From positions 148,625 to 212,624 of the forward strand of contig CAKOGP040002158.1 in NCBI GenBank assembly GCA_933822405.4: a DNA stretch of 64,000 nt. Direction: 5' to 3'. This stretch comes from Cylindrotheca closterium. Taxonomy: Eukaryota; Bacillariophyta; Bacillariophyceae; Bacillariales; Bacillariaceae. Made by a program: the position numbers and the translations under genes. Of this stretch, positions 1 to 11,654 are shown one piece after another. Numbering within the stretch: position 1 is the first letter of the stretch; every line of letters starts with the position of its first letter. The notes beneath the pieces were generated by a model. It ran no database searches. It saw nothing but the letters and a program-made list of their open reading frames with translations, and was not told the origin of the DNA.

Positions 1-2263
1 GGTGGTGGTGGTGGTGGAGATCTGCACTCCTGCTGCTGCTTTGCCAAGAGAGATTTGCACCATTCCTCCACAATCACTGGGGGATCGTTTGGGAGCCACC
101 AATGGTGAATCATCACTCAGTTTCCTAGCAGGAGGAGGATTTGGTACTACATCCTCGTCGTGGTCAGGGATTTCAACTGGTTCGTGTTCACTGGGGAGTC
201 GCTTTGGAGCTACCAGTGGTGAGACTTTCAGCCTTCTGGAAGAGGATCGTTTGACCTCACTGCCATCATCATCATCATCATCATTGGCTACTTCGCCCTC
301 AGCAGCTTCATGATCGGTTGGTGATCGTTTCGGAGCAATCATGAGCAGAGAGTCATTTGGATTGCACGGTATCTCCTTGTTGAAGCCCATACTTGCAGCC
401 CACATACTGGCGGCATCTACATTGCCGCTTAGGCGACGTACTGGAGCGGACAATACCGACGACGAACAAGAATCGGATCGCTTCAATCCGTCTAGATTCT
501 GAGATGCTGTTCGCAGCACACCCGAATCATCTATTGATGTGGTAGAGGAGCCCCATCGGGAATGACTCACATTATCGTAGTGATGATCCTCGCTGCCGTG
601 AGATGTGTCATCGACGTCCGTGGTTCTATTCTGAACAACTTGATTGAATTCCGGAGATTCAGTAGATTCGTTAATGTATGGGAAGTTTGGTGCTATTCCT
701 CGAATCAAACTTGCTCGTCTTGCCGTAGGCATAGCATTAGTTGCGTCTCCATTGACTCCATCTGCCCAACGCTGACTTTGTAGCTGTTCACTACAGGAAC
801 CTTCGCTACAACTATCTTGGTCAACGTCCCAATAGCTGATGGTTATGGAGGACACTGGTCTGCCAGCACGATGTGACAATGAATGAACACTTACACTTTC
901 TTCGTTGCTTTCAATGTCTTTCATGACGCCTGGTTGGATTCGATCACCTTTTGTTGGCTCGCCTATCGTTTCTGGTCTCTTTTCCTCTTCCTCTTTTCCT
1001 CCTTCACGAATAATGCTTCGATGCGCTGATCTGACCCGTTCACCAAAGACAGATCGCCGAAAAGTCCACATCTTTGTCTCCAATGGAAAGTCCTCTCGGT
1101 TCTTTAGGTACTTTGGTCTAATGTAGACCAACATGTTTGTGAATCCTTGGAGGGGCGAAAAGAAAGCATTGATGGCCATGATACGGTACATGGTTTGCAT
1201 GAGTTGTGGTTCATCTTCTTCCTGGGTGATGGCTTCCACTATACCCAAACTTCCTACCCAGACATTGCAGAGGACATACGATCCCACAAATAAGAAGGCT
1301 TGGGAGCTTACAAGTCTCAATCTTTGTAGTTGATGCTTGCTCATTATCTTCGTTGCTTCTTCACTAGCCTTCTTATTATGACCAGATCCTTCGATACCGT
1401 CCGAGGAGGATAATGTATTGGCAGTCATGGTTCGTGATAGCGAAAGTGACTTGGTGGTGGTGGTCGTGGCGGCGGTGGTGGTGGGTGCACTTTGTGACCA
1501 TACATAGAATCCAATGACCAAGTTGTTGATGAGGATGGAAAGCCCGGAGAATAGCAGCGGGAAACCAAGGAATATCCATCCAATGAGACCAGAGGTACAG
1601 GGTTCTTGATCTGGCTCATCTCCACACCCGTGTGGATATTCGTTGACCTTTTCAGGAGAACGAGTGGGAGAAAGGTCAGCTACGAGAGATTTCAGTGTGT
1701 TTCTAAATATACGCAATATAATATAGCGGACTTACCCAACATCCCATGCCAGTTGCTTTCTCACCGTACATTTCGTACAATGCACCCACAATCGCTGTGA
1801 CCAAGGGAAATCCAATGGACATAAAGTGCATCCAGGGCTCCAACAGTCTCGCTATCCTCGAGTGTTTCATTCGAAATCGAACAGTTGCCATGAAGTAGTA
1901 GCTCAGAGCGGCGTTATACCACACATTTGCATACGAGAATTGAGTCATGGTACCAATCGCTGCACATGTGGCATCCGTTCCAATTGCCCACACTCGTCCA
2001 CTTTCAGGCCGACGCAAAAAGGCAGCAAAAGCGAGCGAGACACTGGATATGATATCACAAATGCTCAGCCCGATCAAAAGCCGAGTATAGGTTGTCCACT
2101 GCCGTTGACGCCTTGTCGAAACGCCCATGTAAATAATGACAGAACTTCCAAAGATGCTAAGAATTGCGCTTGGAATGGGCAATATTGAAAGAACTTTATC
2201 TTGAGCAATGGTAATACCTTCATGTTGCGCCTGTTGCATGGTTCCTATGGCTTGATCATTCAT
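1..2263 (-). CDS. Seven-transmembrane receptor (GPCR-like), 3' end cut by window
   Basis: Two exons: 1736-2263 and 1-1647, with a GTAAGT donor and an 88-bp intron; the frame stays open to the window edge, so at least 725 residues. Hydrophobic segments fit seven TM helices: about 28-50, 62-85 and 100-128, a fourth before the splice, and three more in exon 2, the last followed by NMLVYIRPKYL, an NPxxY-like end of TM7. Extracellular Cys residues lie between TM4 and TM5. This matches cAMP-receptor-like/secretin-like GPCRs of protists; the ligand is unknown. The cytosolic tail exceeds 350 residues, is Ser- and acid-rich, and carries three copies of an xPLxAPKRxPS motif, perhaps a phosphorylation or docking repeat (inference). 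The start is the first ATG upstream of TM1. Confidence 0.8.
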
Positions 2264-2897
2264 AATTCAGAGCGAGAGTGTACCGGTATACTTTTGGATG
2301 GATGCAAAATTGTGTTTTGAGAGAGAGAGCTCTTGCTCAGAAACGCCATAATAGTTTTACGAAAGTTTTACGATTCCGATGTGACAAATAATGCCGCGTT
2401 TTAATTTCCCTCTATATTTTTATATATGGTTGTACTGGAATCTTTGTGTCAATTTGACCGAGATCAGCCACGTTATAATAGTACGATGTGTGTCTTAGAT
2501 CGGTCTCTATTCTTTACTGGAAAAGTGTGCTATTTTCTGTGGTCAGAACATTTCTGGTGGTATGAACAAAATACCTGCGCTAATTCGGTTTCAAATTATC
2601 AGATTGTGATTTGGTGGTCCATGATGGTGGGTGGTCGTGCCAAATCGAAAGGGGGAATGGATTGTTTTGTGTTTTGGAAACCTTTCGATGGAACTTCTTC
2701 GAACACACCGTGGACTGACAGACTTATTAACTAACTATCTGACTATCTGACTCATTCACTCATTTCACATTACGCACCATACTGTACCAATACCGGTACC
2801 GTACATAAACCGCCATCCCAACAGGAACGACCACAACAAAACGATAAAGTTGTTCTGTTGTTGTCTATCTGCCTATCCATCAATTTTCAACTTCAGA
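2264..2897. other. Intergenic, divergent promoters
   Basis: This spacer separates the receptor (-) from the reductase-like gene (+). It holds TACCGGTA at 2281 and 2791 and an AT-rich stretch near 2410-2425. Short open frames here have no recognisable product. Confidence 0.5.
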
Positions 2898-4037
2898 ATG
2901 AGACAGAGTACTCTAGTGATTGGGATTCCAGTTCTCGTCGCCGCTTCAGCAATTCTCGTTTCAGCTGCCATGGCATCCAATACTTGCGATTCCACCGATG
3001 AAACCATGACGGCAATATCCTATTCCGAGCATGGACCAGCCGACGAAGTTTTGACTTTGAAGAGTGATTACCCAAAGCCAGTTCCTGGAAAGAATCAAGT
3101 ACTGATTCAAGTCAAGGCTTCTTCTGTCAATCCAGTGGACTTCAAACTTCGACGCAATTCCGTTCCCGACTTCTTGATTCCCAAACCAAAGATTCCGGGA
3201 GCTGATGTTGCCGGAGTGATTGTCCAATTGGGCGCCAATCTCGAAAAGGCAGCAAACTTTCAAATTGGCGATCGCGTGGCTGCCATGTTGCCAATCATTC
3301 GGTCCAAATGAGGATCTTCGGCAGAATATGTGGCTGTGGATGCCTCTTTGGTGGCCAAGATACCCAACGAGGTCGATTTCGAATCAGCGGCAGCCCTTCC
3401 CTTGGTATCCTTGACGGTCCTTCAAAGTTTGAAAAAACTCAAAAATCCGAAGGACAAGAAGATTTTGATTCACGCTGGTGCCGGAGGAGTGGGATCCTTT
3501 GCGATTCAATATGCCAAAAAGGTGTTGGGCATGCATGTGGCAACAACTGCCTCCAAGGAGAAGAAGGAAATCGTAAAGGACTTGGGAGCCGACGTGGTGA
3601 TTGATTAGAAATCGCAAGATTTTACAAAAGAGATTGAAGATTATGATGCCGTTTTAGATCCCATGAGTTTTCTGTACGAAAGTCGAACCTTTGATAGCAA
3701 AGTTCTGAAAAAGGGGGGCCATTACTTGAGCATTATGAGCTCTGATTGGGCTCTAACAGAAGACGGAAAGGAAAAGGCATATGGAGCAAAGACCTATTTG
3801 AATTTTTTCAAGCACAAAATGGCAAATCTGGTAACCCCAGGAGCATTCATGCCAAAGTATGACTTTTGCATGGTGAAACCCAATGGTGCTGACTTGCAAC
3901 AAGTTATGGATTTGCTTGGAGAAGGAACTGTCAAGGCAGTGATTGACAGCAAGTTTTCACTGGCTGATATGGCCAAAGCTCACAAGCACCTAGAGGGTGG
4001 TCATGTCACGGGGAAGATTGTGATTCAACACGAGTAG
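2898..4037 (+). pseudogene. Quinone oxidoreductase-like MDR gene with two in-frame stops
   Basis: One frame runs from the ATG at 2898 to the TAG at 4035 and reads as a medium-chain dehydrogenase/reductase of the NADPH:quinone oxidoreductase (zinc-independent) class. It has an N-terminal hydrophobic segment (residues 1-25), the GroES-like part with SSVNPVDFKLRR, the nucleotide-binding loop AGAGGVGSFAIQYAK, and a C-terminal LEGGHVTGKIVI. The frame is interrupted by TGA at 3309 (before GSSAEYVAVD, where relatives would probably have Trp or Arg) and TAG at 3606 (after VVID, where Tyr is usual). There are no frameshifts and no splice sites that would remove both stops, so this looks like a young pseudogene; stop readthrough or consensus error cannot be excluded. 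A TTG at 2850 lies upstream in frame, but 2898 is the first ATG. Confidence 0.75.
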
Positions 4038-4332
4038 GCAGTCTTCCTACAGTATTCCTACCTCAGTTGAGTCCAAAGCAATGGACAACGGGACAGTGAG
4101 GATGATGATGATGATGATTCAGAAATTAGGTTCTTGTAAATTGTGTAGCATCAGGACAACACTTCTTTTATCGCACCGAATACAAGGAAGTTCTAGTGGT
4201 TATTCGTAGTGGCTGAGAGCAGCAAAAATGGTTTTAGTATTACAGTGGATTGCATAGCTATAGTAGCTAGCAGTCCGATTTCTTCAAAAAGTCAAAATGT
4301 TTTGTCCGATTCACTTGTGATTCTGATTAGTA

Positions 4333-4785
4333 TTAGCACGTCCACATGTCTTGGACATCTTTGGCATGCTTGTGTCCCCGTCGTAGTGCGGACAATTGGT
4401 TACCCTTGGTCACGTGGAAGTAAACCTCAGCAATGAGTTCTTGGTCGACAACATTGCGAGATTCTTGGAGTTGATAGTGCTGTTCTTCCAGAACGGCAAA
4501 GAGAGCATCTTCTTTGCGAGCCTTGGTTCTTCTCTTGTTCACTTGGGAATTTAGACCGTGGGTACATGTCGTCTCAGTGTCTCTTAGGATTGCTTTGGAT
4601 CGCATAGCAGAGACAACAATGCTGGCATCTCGTCGAATATCGGTCAGCTCATTGCTGGAATACCACGCTAAGTCCTTTTCAAGTGCTGGTTCGATACTTT
4701 TGATGGAAACGTCATTACAGAAGGATACGCGAGAGGATGTGGAGCCATTGCTGCTGACAGATTGGAAAGAGTCTCGTCGGTCCAT
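4333..4785 (-). CDS. Conserved hypothetical protein, paralogue A
   Basis: A 150-residue protein starting at the first ATG. I recognise no named domain. It shares a clear pattern with the neighbour at 5421-6059: W(Y)S/TxxEL/M xDIRRxAS, then VxAMR, then a Cys-(T)-(H/Y)-GL motif, then KxRKxxALxAVLxEQ, and near the end DxxLIAxVYFxxTKxNQ. The first 45 residues are Ser-rich and poorly conserved. The rest looks helical and soluble, with no signal peptide or TM. Similar short proteins recur in diatom genomes as unnamed families (general recollection, not checked). Same strand as its paralogue, about 640 bp apart. Confidence 0.65.
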   Translation of the reverse strand: MDRRDSFQSVSSNGSTSSRVSFCNDVSIKSIEPALEKDLAWYSSNELTDIRRDASIVVSAMRSKAILRDTETTCTHGLNSQVNKRRTKARKEDALFAVLEEQHYQLQESRNVVDQELIAEVYFHVTKGNQLSALRRGHKHAKDVQDMWTC

Positions 4786-5420
4786 TACAAAAGTTGTAAG
4801 CGGCGACGACAAGTTTTTGTGTTTTATGGCTTTGTGCGATGGAGGGAAAATTACTCGGTTCTGGAAGTATTGGGAAGTTTACAGCTTTTTCCACTTCGAA
4901 TGTCGGAAGATTCTCTGGCCACAAGTGCGTTGGGCCGACAATCAATTGCTCTTACTTAACGTTATGATCATGACGTGAGCCCTTTAGACAACCTTTATTT
5001 AAGTAATAGGGATATTTGAGCTAGTTATTAATTGACGTCCGACAGTTCAGTTTCCATTCGCTATTGAAATCCCATTTGACTGTTAAATCAATAACGCGTT
5101 TCGAATGTATTGGAATGATTAGCGATGACAGAATCCACTAATTGAAAAATGACAAAGAAAAGCGAATCTGCCCAACAATTCTCCCGCGATTGATACGTCA
5201 AAAACATACAGTACGGCGGCGGAAATGATGTTTTGAAATTGATTCTCCGACGTACCGGTATCCTTCGATAGAAGAGATGGGTGGGCTGGAATGGGTTCAC
5301 CCACTATACCTTTATCATGTGCCCAACTCAAACGTAATAATAGATGCATAATATGATGCTAAATAAAACATTGATGTAAATCTCATATCATACCATGTTC
5401 AAAGTATTTTCACGTCACTC
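4786..5420. other. Intergenic between the two paralogues
   Basis: AT-rich spacer with TACCGGTA at 5253. No gene seen. Confidence 0.5.
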
Positions 5421-6059
5421 TCAACACGCCCTTCTTGTCGTTACCATTCGTGTTTGCACTGCTGATTTCACCAAAGGACCCCTGTGTGATCGTCCAATTT
5501 GGTGTCTTATAGCAGGCTCCGACCATATGCTTATCACTTCTTCTTCGAGGTCTTTGCCTCTCTGAGATGCATCAGATTGATTCCGCTTTGTCTCTTCAAA
5601 ATACACGTCGGCAATCAAATCATGGTCGATGGTCTTTGATTCTTGTCGTTGCATTGATTGCTCGTCCAAAACGGCAGAGAGCGCTCCAGCCTTTCGGCGT
5701 TTGACAATGTCATTGCGGACATGGTGTGAAAGACCATAGGTGCAGCCCAGTTCGGTCTCTCCACAGTTCTTACTGGAATGTCGCATGGCCTGGACAACCA
5801 AACTTGCATGTCGACGAATGTCCTTCATTTCTTGCCGTGTGTACCAAGTGTCACTCGTGTTGTTCTTGTGTAGTTCTGACAATGGGACGGAAGTGCTGAT
5901 GTTTTCCGAAAACGTTATCTTCTTGGTTCTCACTAAGGAAGGTCTTTGTGGGCATGTCGTAGAGGGAGGCATGGTTGCAGGAGTGGTTTCTCGATGGATT
6001 GAAAAAAGTGAGAATTTGTATGAAGAGTTCTTGTTTCTGACATTATTTCTTGTGATCAT
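5421..6059 (-). CDS. Conserved hypothetical protein, paralogue B
   Basis: A 212-residue protein from the ATG at 6059; an internal ATG at 5972 (MPPSTT) is an alternative start giving 183 residues. The core (WYTRQEMKDIRRHAS, VVQAMR, GCTYGL, LDEQSMQRQES, HDLIADVYFEETKRNQ) aligns throughout with the protein at 4333-4785, so the two are tandem duplicates. The C-terminal 40 residues are basic and unique to this copy. No TM, signal or catalytic motif is visible, and the function is unknown. Confidence 0.65.
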   Translation of the reverse strand: MITRNNVRNKNSSYKFSLFSIHRETTPATMPPSTTCPQRPSLVRTKKITFSENISTSVPLSELHKNNTSDTWYTRQEMKDIRRHASLVVQAMRHSSKNCGETELGCTYGLSHHVRNDIVKRRKAGALSAVLDEQSMQRQESKTIDHDLIADVYFEETKRNQSDASQRGKDLEEEVISIWSEPAIRHQIGRSHRGPLVKSAVQTRMVTTRRAC

Positions 6060-6813
6060 CAAGGTTCGACATCTCCGTGGGACTTTAAAAACGTTAAAAA
6101 ACAATCAGTTTGTCCGCTCCCCATTTGATAATTACCAAGAAAAATGATAATCGTAAACTTGTTAAGAACGCAGGTAATTGACAGTCTGGCTGACACATTT
6201 TCAATAATTGCTTGGAAATTGATAACTCGTTCGCCCAACGAAATGCTGCATGGGATCTATATATAACACAAATGATACCAGGCATATGCAAGAGAGGATT
6301 CGACCTTGGTGGAAAACATTCTAAGTACAGGTAAATGAAACACACATGTGCTCTTGGTTTGATGTGTACGGGAACAGGTACCGGTAAATAACACACACAT
6401 GTGCTCTTGGTTTGGCGCTCCTATTCACAACGTCGAAGCGTTGGTGATCAGTTGGATCCGCTCAAGATCAAATTTTAGCAGATGTGGTCGTTTGCCTTGC
6501 AATCAATGTTTCGTTGAATCTTCCCATCGTCGATCAATTTGATGTCCGTAGCCCCTCCTACGTTGCCTAATCAGAATCAATGACTCCCAGATCAGCAGAT
6601 GCAGTTTGCCCTCGCTCCTGTCAATGCTTTGTCGAAACATCTCATTGCAGTTCAATGAGGTTTTCGGAGTCGTCCACTATAATCATCAGATCTTCCCGGC
6701 GCAAAGGGGAGATGATTCCTCAATGCTGGTAAAATAGGATTAAAAAAATGGGTGTTGGCAGGTTAATTCTACAGTGTTACGACTGCTGCTGCTGCTGCGC
6801 AGGTACTGGATCT
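6060..6813. other. Intergenic with imperfect tandem repeats
   Basis: No gene seen. A 20-bp unit recurs at 6341 and 6394, TACCGGTA lies at 6379, and two diverged units of about 110 bp, each containing AGCAGATG and ending in TCAAT, lie at roughly 6475-6540 and 6590-6660. Confidence 0.5.
6341..6413. repeat. Direct repeat, 20 bp x2
   Basis: CACACATGTGCTCTTGGTTT occurs at 6341-6360 and again at 6394-6413. The preceding ACAGGTA is also shared, so this looks like a local tandem duplication of about 50 bp. Confidence 0.8.
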
Positions 6814-9800
6814 CTAGACGCGTTTGACCTTTGCTGCCTTCTTTGCTTTCGCCTCTTCTTCAGCATCCTTCTTGGCCTTGGCATCCTTCTGGTCCTTGAT
6901 GGAACGAATCTCCGGAATCATGGTTCCAATAAGTCCTTGACCTCCGAGATGAGTCACATTTGGCTCTTCGGCAGGTGGAACGTACTTTTTGGAGTATGAA
7001 TTGTAGAGCGGCAGATCAATGAACCGTTCACACTTGATAACAGGGACACGTTCCACAAACTCGCCAAATAGGATTTCCTTCACAGACTTTTGCTTGACTG
7101 CCTCCTCGGTCCGGATTCGTGCGACTTGAGCATTCTTTTCAGCGGACTCCTTGAGATTCTTGTAGTATTCGGTCAACTTCTTTGCTTCTTCTTCTTCGGT
7201 GGCCTCCTTCAACTTGCTGTAGTAAAAGACATCCACAAGCTTCATGTGAGGGCCAAACACAAGCCAAGCGACGAGGCGTCCAGTCCAGCGAAGGATAAAG
7301 CTCCATGGAAGGACGTAGAAAACAAGTCCAATGACAATACTTGCCGCCGTCAAAAAGGCAGCATAGTACTGTTCGTCCCAAAGATAAATGTTTCGAACAA
7401 TGCGAAGGTAGTAACAGATAGTGTACAAGAGTTGTTGAATGGGATACAGAATACTCTTGAAAGGAGACGCATAATCGGCAAGACTTGATTTCTTGGTGGA
7501 GATATCAGTCTCCCCAACTTGATCCAACTCGGCTGTCTCCTTCTGATGCTCCGCCCAGAGCTTGTTGTTCTCCTCATAGCGCTTCAAGGCTGCTTCCTCT
7601 GCCTTTCGGACTCGTTCTGCCATATATTCTTCATACTCGACGGCTTCCGCCTTTTGGAAGTCCGCCGGAATGATTTCGGGTCCAGCAGCTTTGTCCAAGG
7701 CCATCATCATGAGGATGCGCGCAAACGGAGTTGTTCGGTTCCAGGCATTTGGTGCATTATTTCGCCAGTTTTGAATGGCGAGAAGCAACCAAGCATTTCC
7801 GAACCAAAAGTAAGAAAACCAAAGAGTAGGGCGTTCGACAAAAGTGATTGCGGCGTAGAATGCAATCATTGAGTGGAGGGGGATCTTGAATTTTCCAAAT
7901 AGCGGCACCTGGCCCCGCCAGAGCAAAAGTGAAATAATGGCATCTGTGATGTAATAGGTGACACTCTTGTACGACGTCAGTTCCGCAATGTGCATTGTCA
8001 AAGTACCAATACCATAGGACACCATATCAGTCTTTCCTTCAACCACAAGTTGTGCCATGGCCAAATGTCTTGGATTCTGAAAGTTGATGAATTGCTCGAC
8101 TGGAGGCTTAAGATTCGCCATGACAACTTGCTTGGGGCTTCCGTACTCGACTCTCACTCGCAATGTAACGGTTCCCTGCGGTAGTCGCTCGGGTGTGACG
8201 GCATCTTCATACAAGTGGTAGCTCATAACATATTCGGTATCCGGTCGAAGATGTGAAATTGGAACTGTCACTCGCCCAATCAAATCGTTATGGCCCATCT
8301 TGTCAAAATCAAATATTCCCACCCGCAAATCACTACTGGGATGTTCCATGCTGAACATGAAAGCACGTCGTGACCAGGGCATCCATTTGGGAGACAAACA
8401 ATCATCAATGACGTCGGTTTTGCCAAAGGCATCTTCAAATACGACGAGCGCAAACGAATCAGTCTTGCCAATTGTATCCATATTTGGAAGTCCATCGCAT
8501 CCAAGTATTTCGACGTACAAGCGGCCGGTAATCCCCGAGCCAAGGTACAGCCATTCCCGAGAAGGTTTCAGAGCTTCGTCTTCAATCTCCTTTTCGGAAA
8601 GGTATTTGGTGATGGCGGAACGCTTTGGATCTGGTTCTGGTCGAACAAGGAACTATTGTTGCAAACGAAATTGTTAGTTGGCCTTGAATAGCAATTTAGC
8701 CAGCCAACCCAACACTCAACGGCCGAAAATAATCTCTTACCTTTTCGACACCGGCATCAGGGCCAGACCTTTCCTTAATGGACAACCTTGGTGGTAATAA
8801 ACTTGAGATCCCACCCTTGGTATGAAAGATGAATTCATTATTTTGACGACAACCCAAAAAGTCTCCCCTTCGTTCCTTGGCAAACTTCATGAATTTCTTG
8901 TCATAGGAAGTAGCTTCCCGACACCGAATGGTAATGTAACCATAATCATCTTCTGCTCGTTTGGACACCAATGGATTGAATTGATTAATGGCTCCCGCCC
9001 CAGCCCTGACCCCACTGACCAATGCACCACCACCAGCCTTGACTCCATTAAATACAGCGCCACCTTTCTTTTGCACAGCCGAGCTCATGGGTTTGGTGGC
9101 CGTCTTGGCAAACTTTCCCACTCCCGTGTTGCCCAATCCTTTGACTCCCTTGCCGACCAATCCCACCGCACTCCCACCAACTTGACCCACACCACCCACC
9201 ATGGCACCACCGACGGATCCAAGCGCACCCGCGGCAGACCCAAAGAGTGCTCCCGGATTCAATTTGGATCGATCGGGTGGTAGCAACTTGAGAAGCATGC
9301 GTTCCCCTTTGTTTTCGAGAATATCCTTGGGTGGAACAGTGACTTGTCCCAACTCTTCTCCGCCCAAAGGATCCCAATCACGAATCTTGAAGGAAAGTCC
9401 CTTTTCTTGTTTCTCAAATTGTTCTTTACTGATATCCAACAAAAATACACCTCCATTGCCAACCGTATAAATTGGATTTTGGCTGCCGAAACAGTAACAG
9501 AAAAGTTAGTCATCTCATCATACCGATATTCGCATCGACCACACATGCCACAAATTTCAATCATTTACAAATATACAACATATAAACGTACTTGTTCGCC
9601 ACCGAGTCCGTTCGATGGACTTCATGTTCACCATCAAAGACCATGACGAATGGATCCACCGACATGTCAATTCCAATTCCTGGTCGTAAATTTTTGCAAC
9701 TAACCACTTCCACCAACAAGGTAGTATCGGTAGGACCCTCTCGCTTCTTCTTTTGGGCACCTAGCATGGGTGGAAGCGAAATGGGAGGTTTCTTGACCAT

Positions 9801-11138
9801 GCTGAGCAAACCCTTTTTCAAATTGTCTCGTTCCTGTTCGGTAATTTCTTGTGTCTTCAAGGTAATGAATCCAGCATCTTCCAATTTGCCCGGCGGCGAA
9901 GTCAAATGATATTCTTTGGTTTGGCACAAATACAAATCTTCGGGTGGGATTTGGACCGTTCCCAAATTGTCATTGCCACCGACGCCCCGATCCCAATCCT
10001 TGACCTTGATGCCAATTCCGTGGAACCCAAACAGTTCGGAAATGGAACAATCAATGACAAAGGTATTGCGTTGCTTGAGTGTAAATTTGGGATTCAAGGT
10101 TTTGTGCATGATTTCCGTCCTGTGAATATAATTGGGACCGAGCTTGACTTTTACATATGGGTCCGAGGAACCATCCTTGTCGGAACCCAACAATTGACGA
10201 CACGACACAATCTCGACCAAGAGTATCTTCTCGTCCATGTCGACAAAGTCCAATCCGGAGACACCCGTTTTGGATTCCTATCAGAGAAAAAGAGTGTGTG
10301 AGATGAATGCAATAATACACAGTTCCATACTATCAAAATAATAATAATAATAACAATAACAATAGTACCAATAGTACCAATAGTACCAATAATAACAAAA
10401 GTAACAACACAATAAAGCGGTACGTACCACAGCTCTGGGACTCTTGATTTTGCTGCGAACTTTTTTAATGACATTGGATCGATCCTTGATTTCATCCTTG
10501 TCGCCCAAGGTTGCCTCTCTGACTCGAATAGTAATAAATCCAGCCTTGTCGCCAGGTCGAAAGAGTTTGGAAAAGGTGGGAGGATGCAATTCAAATTCCA
10601 TTTCTTGTCCCGTGGCGCCGTACAACTGATCGGCCGAGACTTTGGCCACACCAATGTCGTCATTACTAAAGGAAAAGGCGTTGTTGCCATGATTTTTGAC
10701 GACCAATTCAATGCCCTTTTTGGCATAGACATCGCTGGGCATGCTCCTTAGAATGTAAGTATTCTTGTGTTTGGGCAGGAAGCAAGGATTCAAGGTTTTT
10801 TCGATGCAGGACGTCTTGTGCTTGTCAATTTTGCCCAATCGAATCTTCACATAGGGATCGGAAAAACCTGATTTGCTGCAAGGAATCAAATTGCGACAGG
10901 AAACAATTTCAATCAAGAGCTCCTTGTTGTAGCTTGGAACTCTACCCAAAGCACTACCGGTAGAAGTGCCATGCGACTTTACCGAAGTCAAAGAGGTGAC
11001 CGTAATGGGGGGTCCTCTTCTTCCTCCGACGGGAGCGGAAGCGATGGAAAGATCATCCAAAGATGCTGATGCTGATGCTGATGTTGATGCAGGATGAGAC
11101 TCTTGCCGAACCGCACGAGGAGGGTTATTGGGTGGCAT
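6814..11138 (-). CDS. Multiple-C2-domain membrane protein (MCTP-like), 4 exons
   Basis: Exons 10428-11138, 9592-10277, 8741-9482 and 6814-8652 give 1,325 residues; the introns are 150, 109 and 88 bp and the phases agree. After a Ser-rich N-terminus come C2 domains at about 71-205, 251-380, 421-650 and 755-880. They carry the LxVEIVSCRNL first strand and, in the first two, a GxSDPYVK calcium-loop signature. The third C2 is split by a Gly/Val/Ala-rich stretch at about 546-616. The C-terminal third has hydrophobic blocks at about 960-1005 and 1140-1180 separated by a charged helical segment, followed by a Lys/Ala/Glu-rich tail. This order (several C2s, then a double membrane anchor) resembles MCTP or extended-synaptotagmin proteins that bind membranes with Ca2+ at contact sites. 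The role is inferred from the family. Confidence 0.85.
10278..10427 (-). repeat. Intron 1 with AATAGTACC repeats
   Basis: The first intron of the four-C2 gene contains a run of ATA/ACA triplets and three copies of a 9-bp AATAGTACC-type unit around 10365-10395. The GTACGT donor and the TTTCTCTGATAG acceptor are clear. Confidence 0.7.
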
Positions 11139-11225
11139 GCTTCTTGCTACTGCCTGGATAAATGAGTGGCAATACAGTATGCGCTACCGGTACCAGGTAC
11201 TGTACGATGTATTATTCAATACGGG

Positions 11226-11252
11226 TATGCTATGCTATGCTATGCTATGCTA
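11226..11252. repeat. (TATGC)n microsatellite
   Basis: About five perfect copies of TATGC in the promoter region of the four-C2 gene. Confidence 0.9.
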
Positions 11253-11618
11253 TTCTATGATTTGAAAACCCCCTCCCACAAAAGCGTTCGGATTCGGATA
11301 CATACCGGTACTATATCTTGTTGCGCCGCGTGTGTTTCTGCGGTTTTGAGTGGGTTGCGTAGAATCCTACGAATACCGCAACCATTCGCTTCTCCTCGGA
11401 GGAATATTCAATATGTGACACTTGGAAGACCTGTGATTGGATGAGCTTCGATCTTTCAATTAGGGTCGCAAGATTGATTCAAACCTGAGGAGAATAATGT
11501 TCCCATTGCAGCACGCTACGTGATGGGATTTGATGGTGATCCTATTGTGACGCAACGCAACGCAACACTGAAACTCTCTCCTTGTTCAGATTACAACTTT
11601 ACGTGTACAGTCCCCCTC

Positions 11619-11654
11619 TACCGGTACTAACTAGTACCGGTACTTATACCGGTA
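11619..11654. promoter_or_regulatory. Cluster of three TACCGGTA palindromes
   Basis: Three copies of the 8-bp palindrome lie within 36 bp (11619, 11635, 11647), the densest group in the window, in the spacer between the four-C2 gene and the GT61 gene. The spacing of 16 and 12 bp would suit a dimeric factor. A regulatory role is inference. Confidence 0.35.

Noticed and set aside
2426..2734. 102-codon plus-strand frame before the reductase gene
   Set aside because: Contains TATA-like promoter DNA upstream and no recognisable protein features.
3302..3313. Short GT...AG interval that would remove the TGA at 3309
   Set aside because: About 12 bp, far below any intron size used here.
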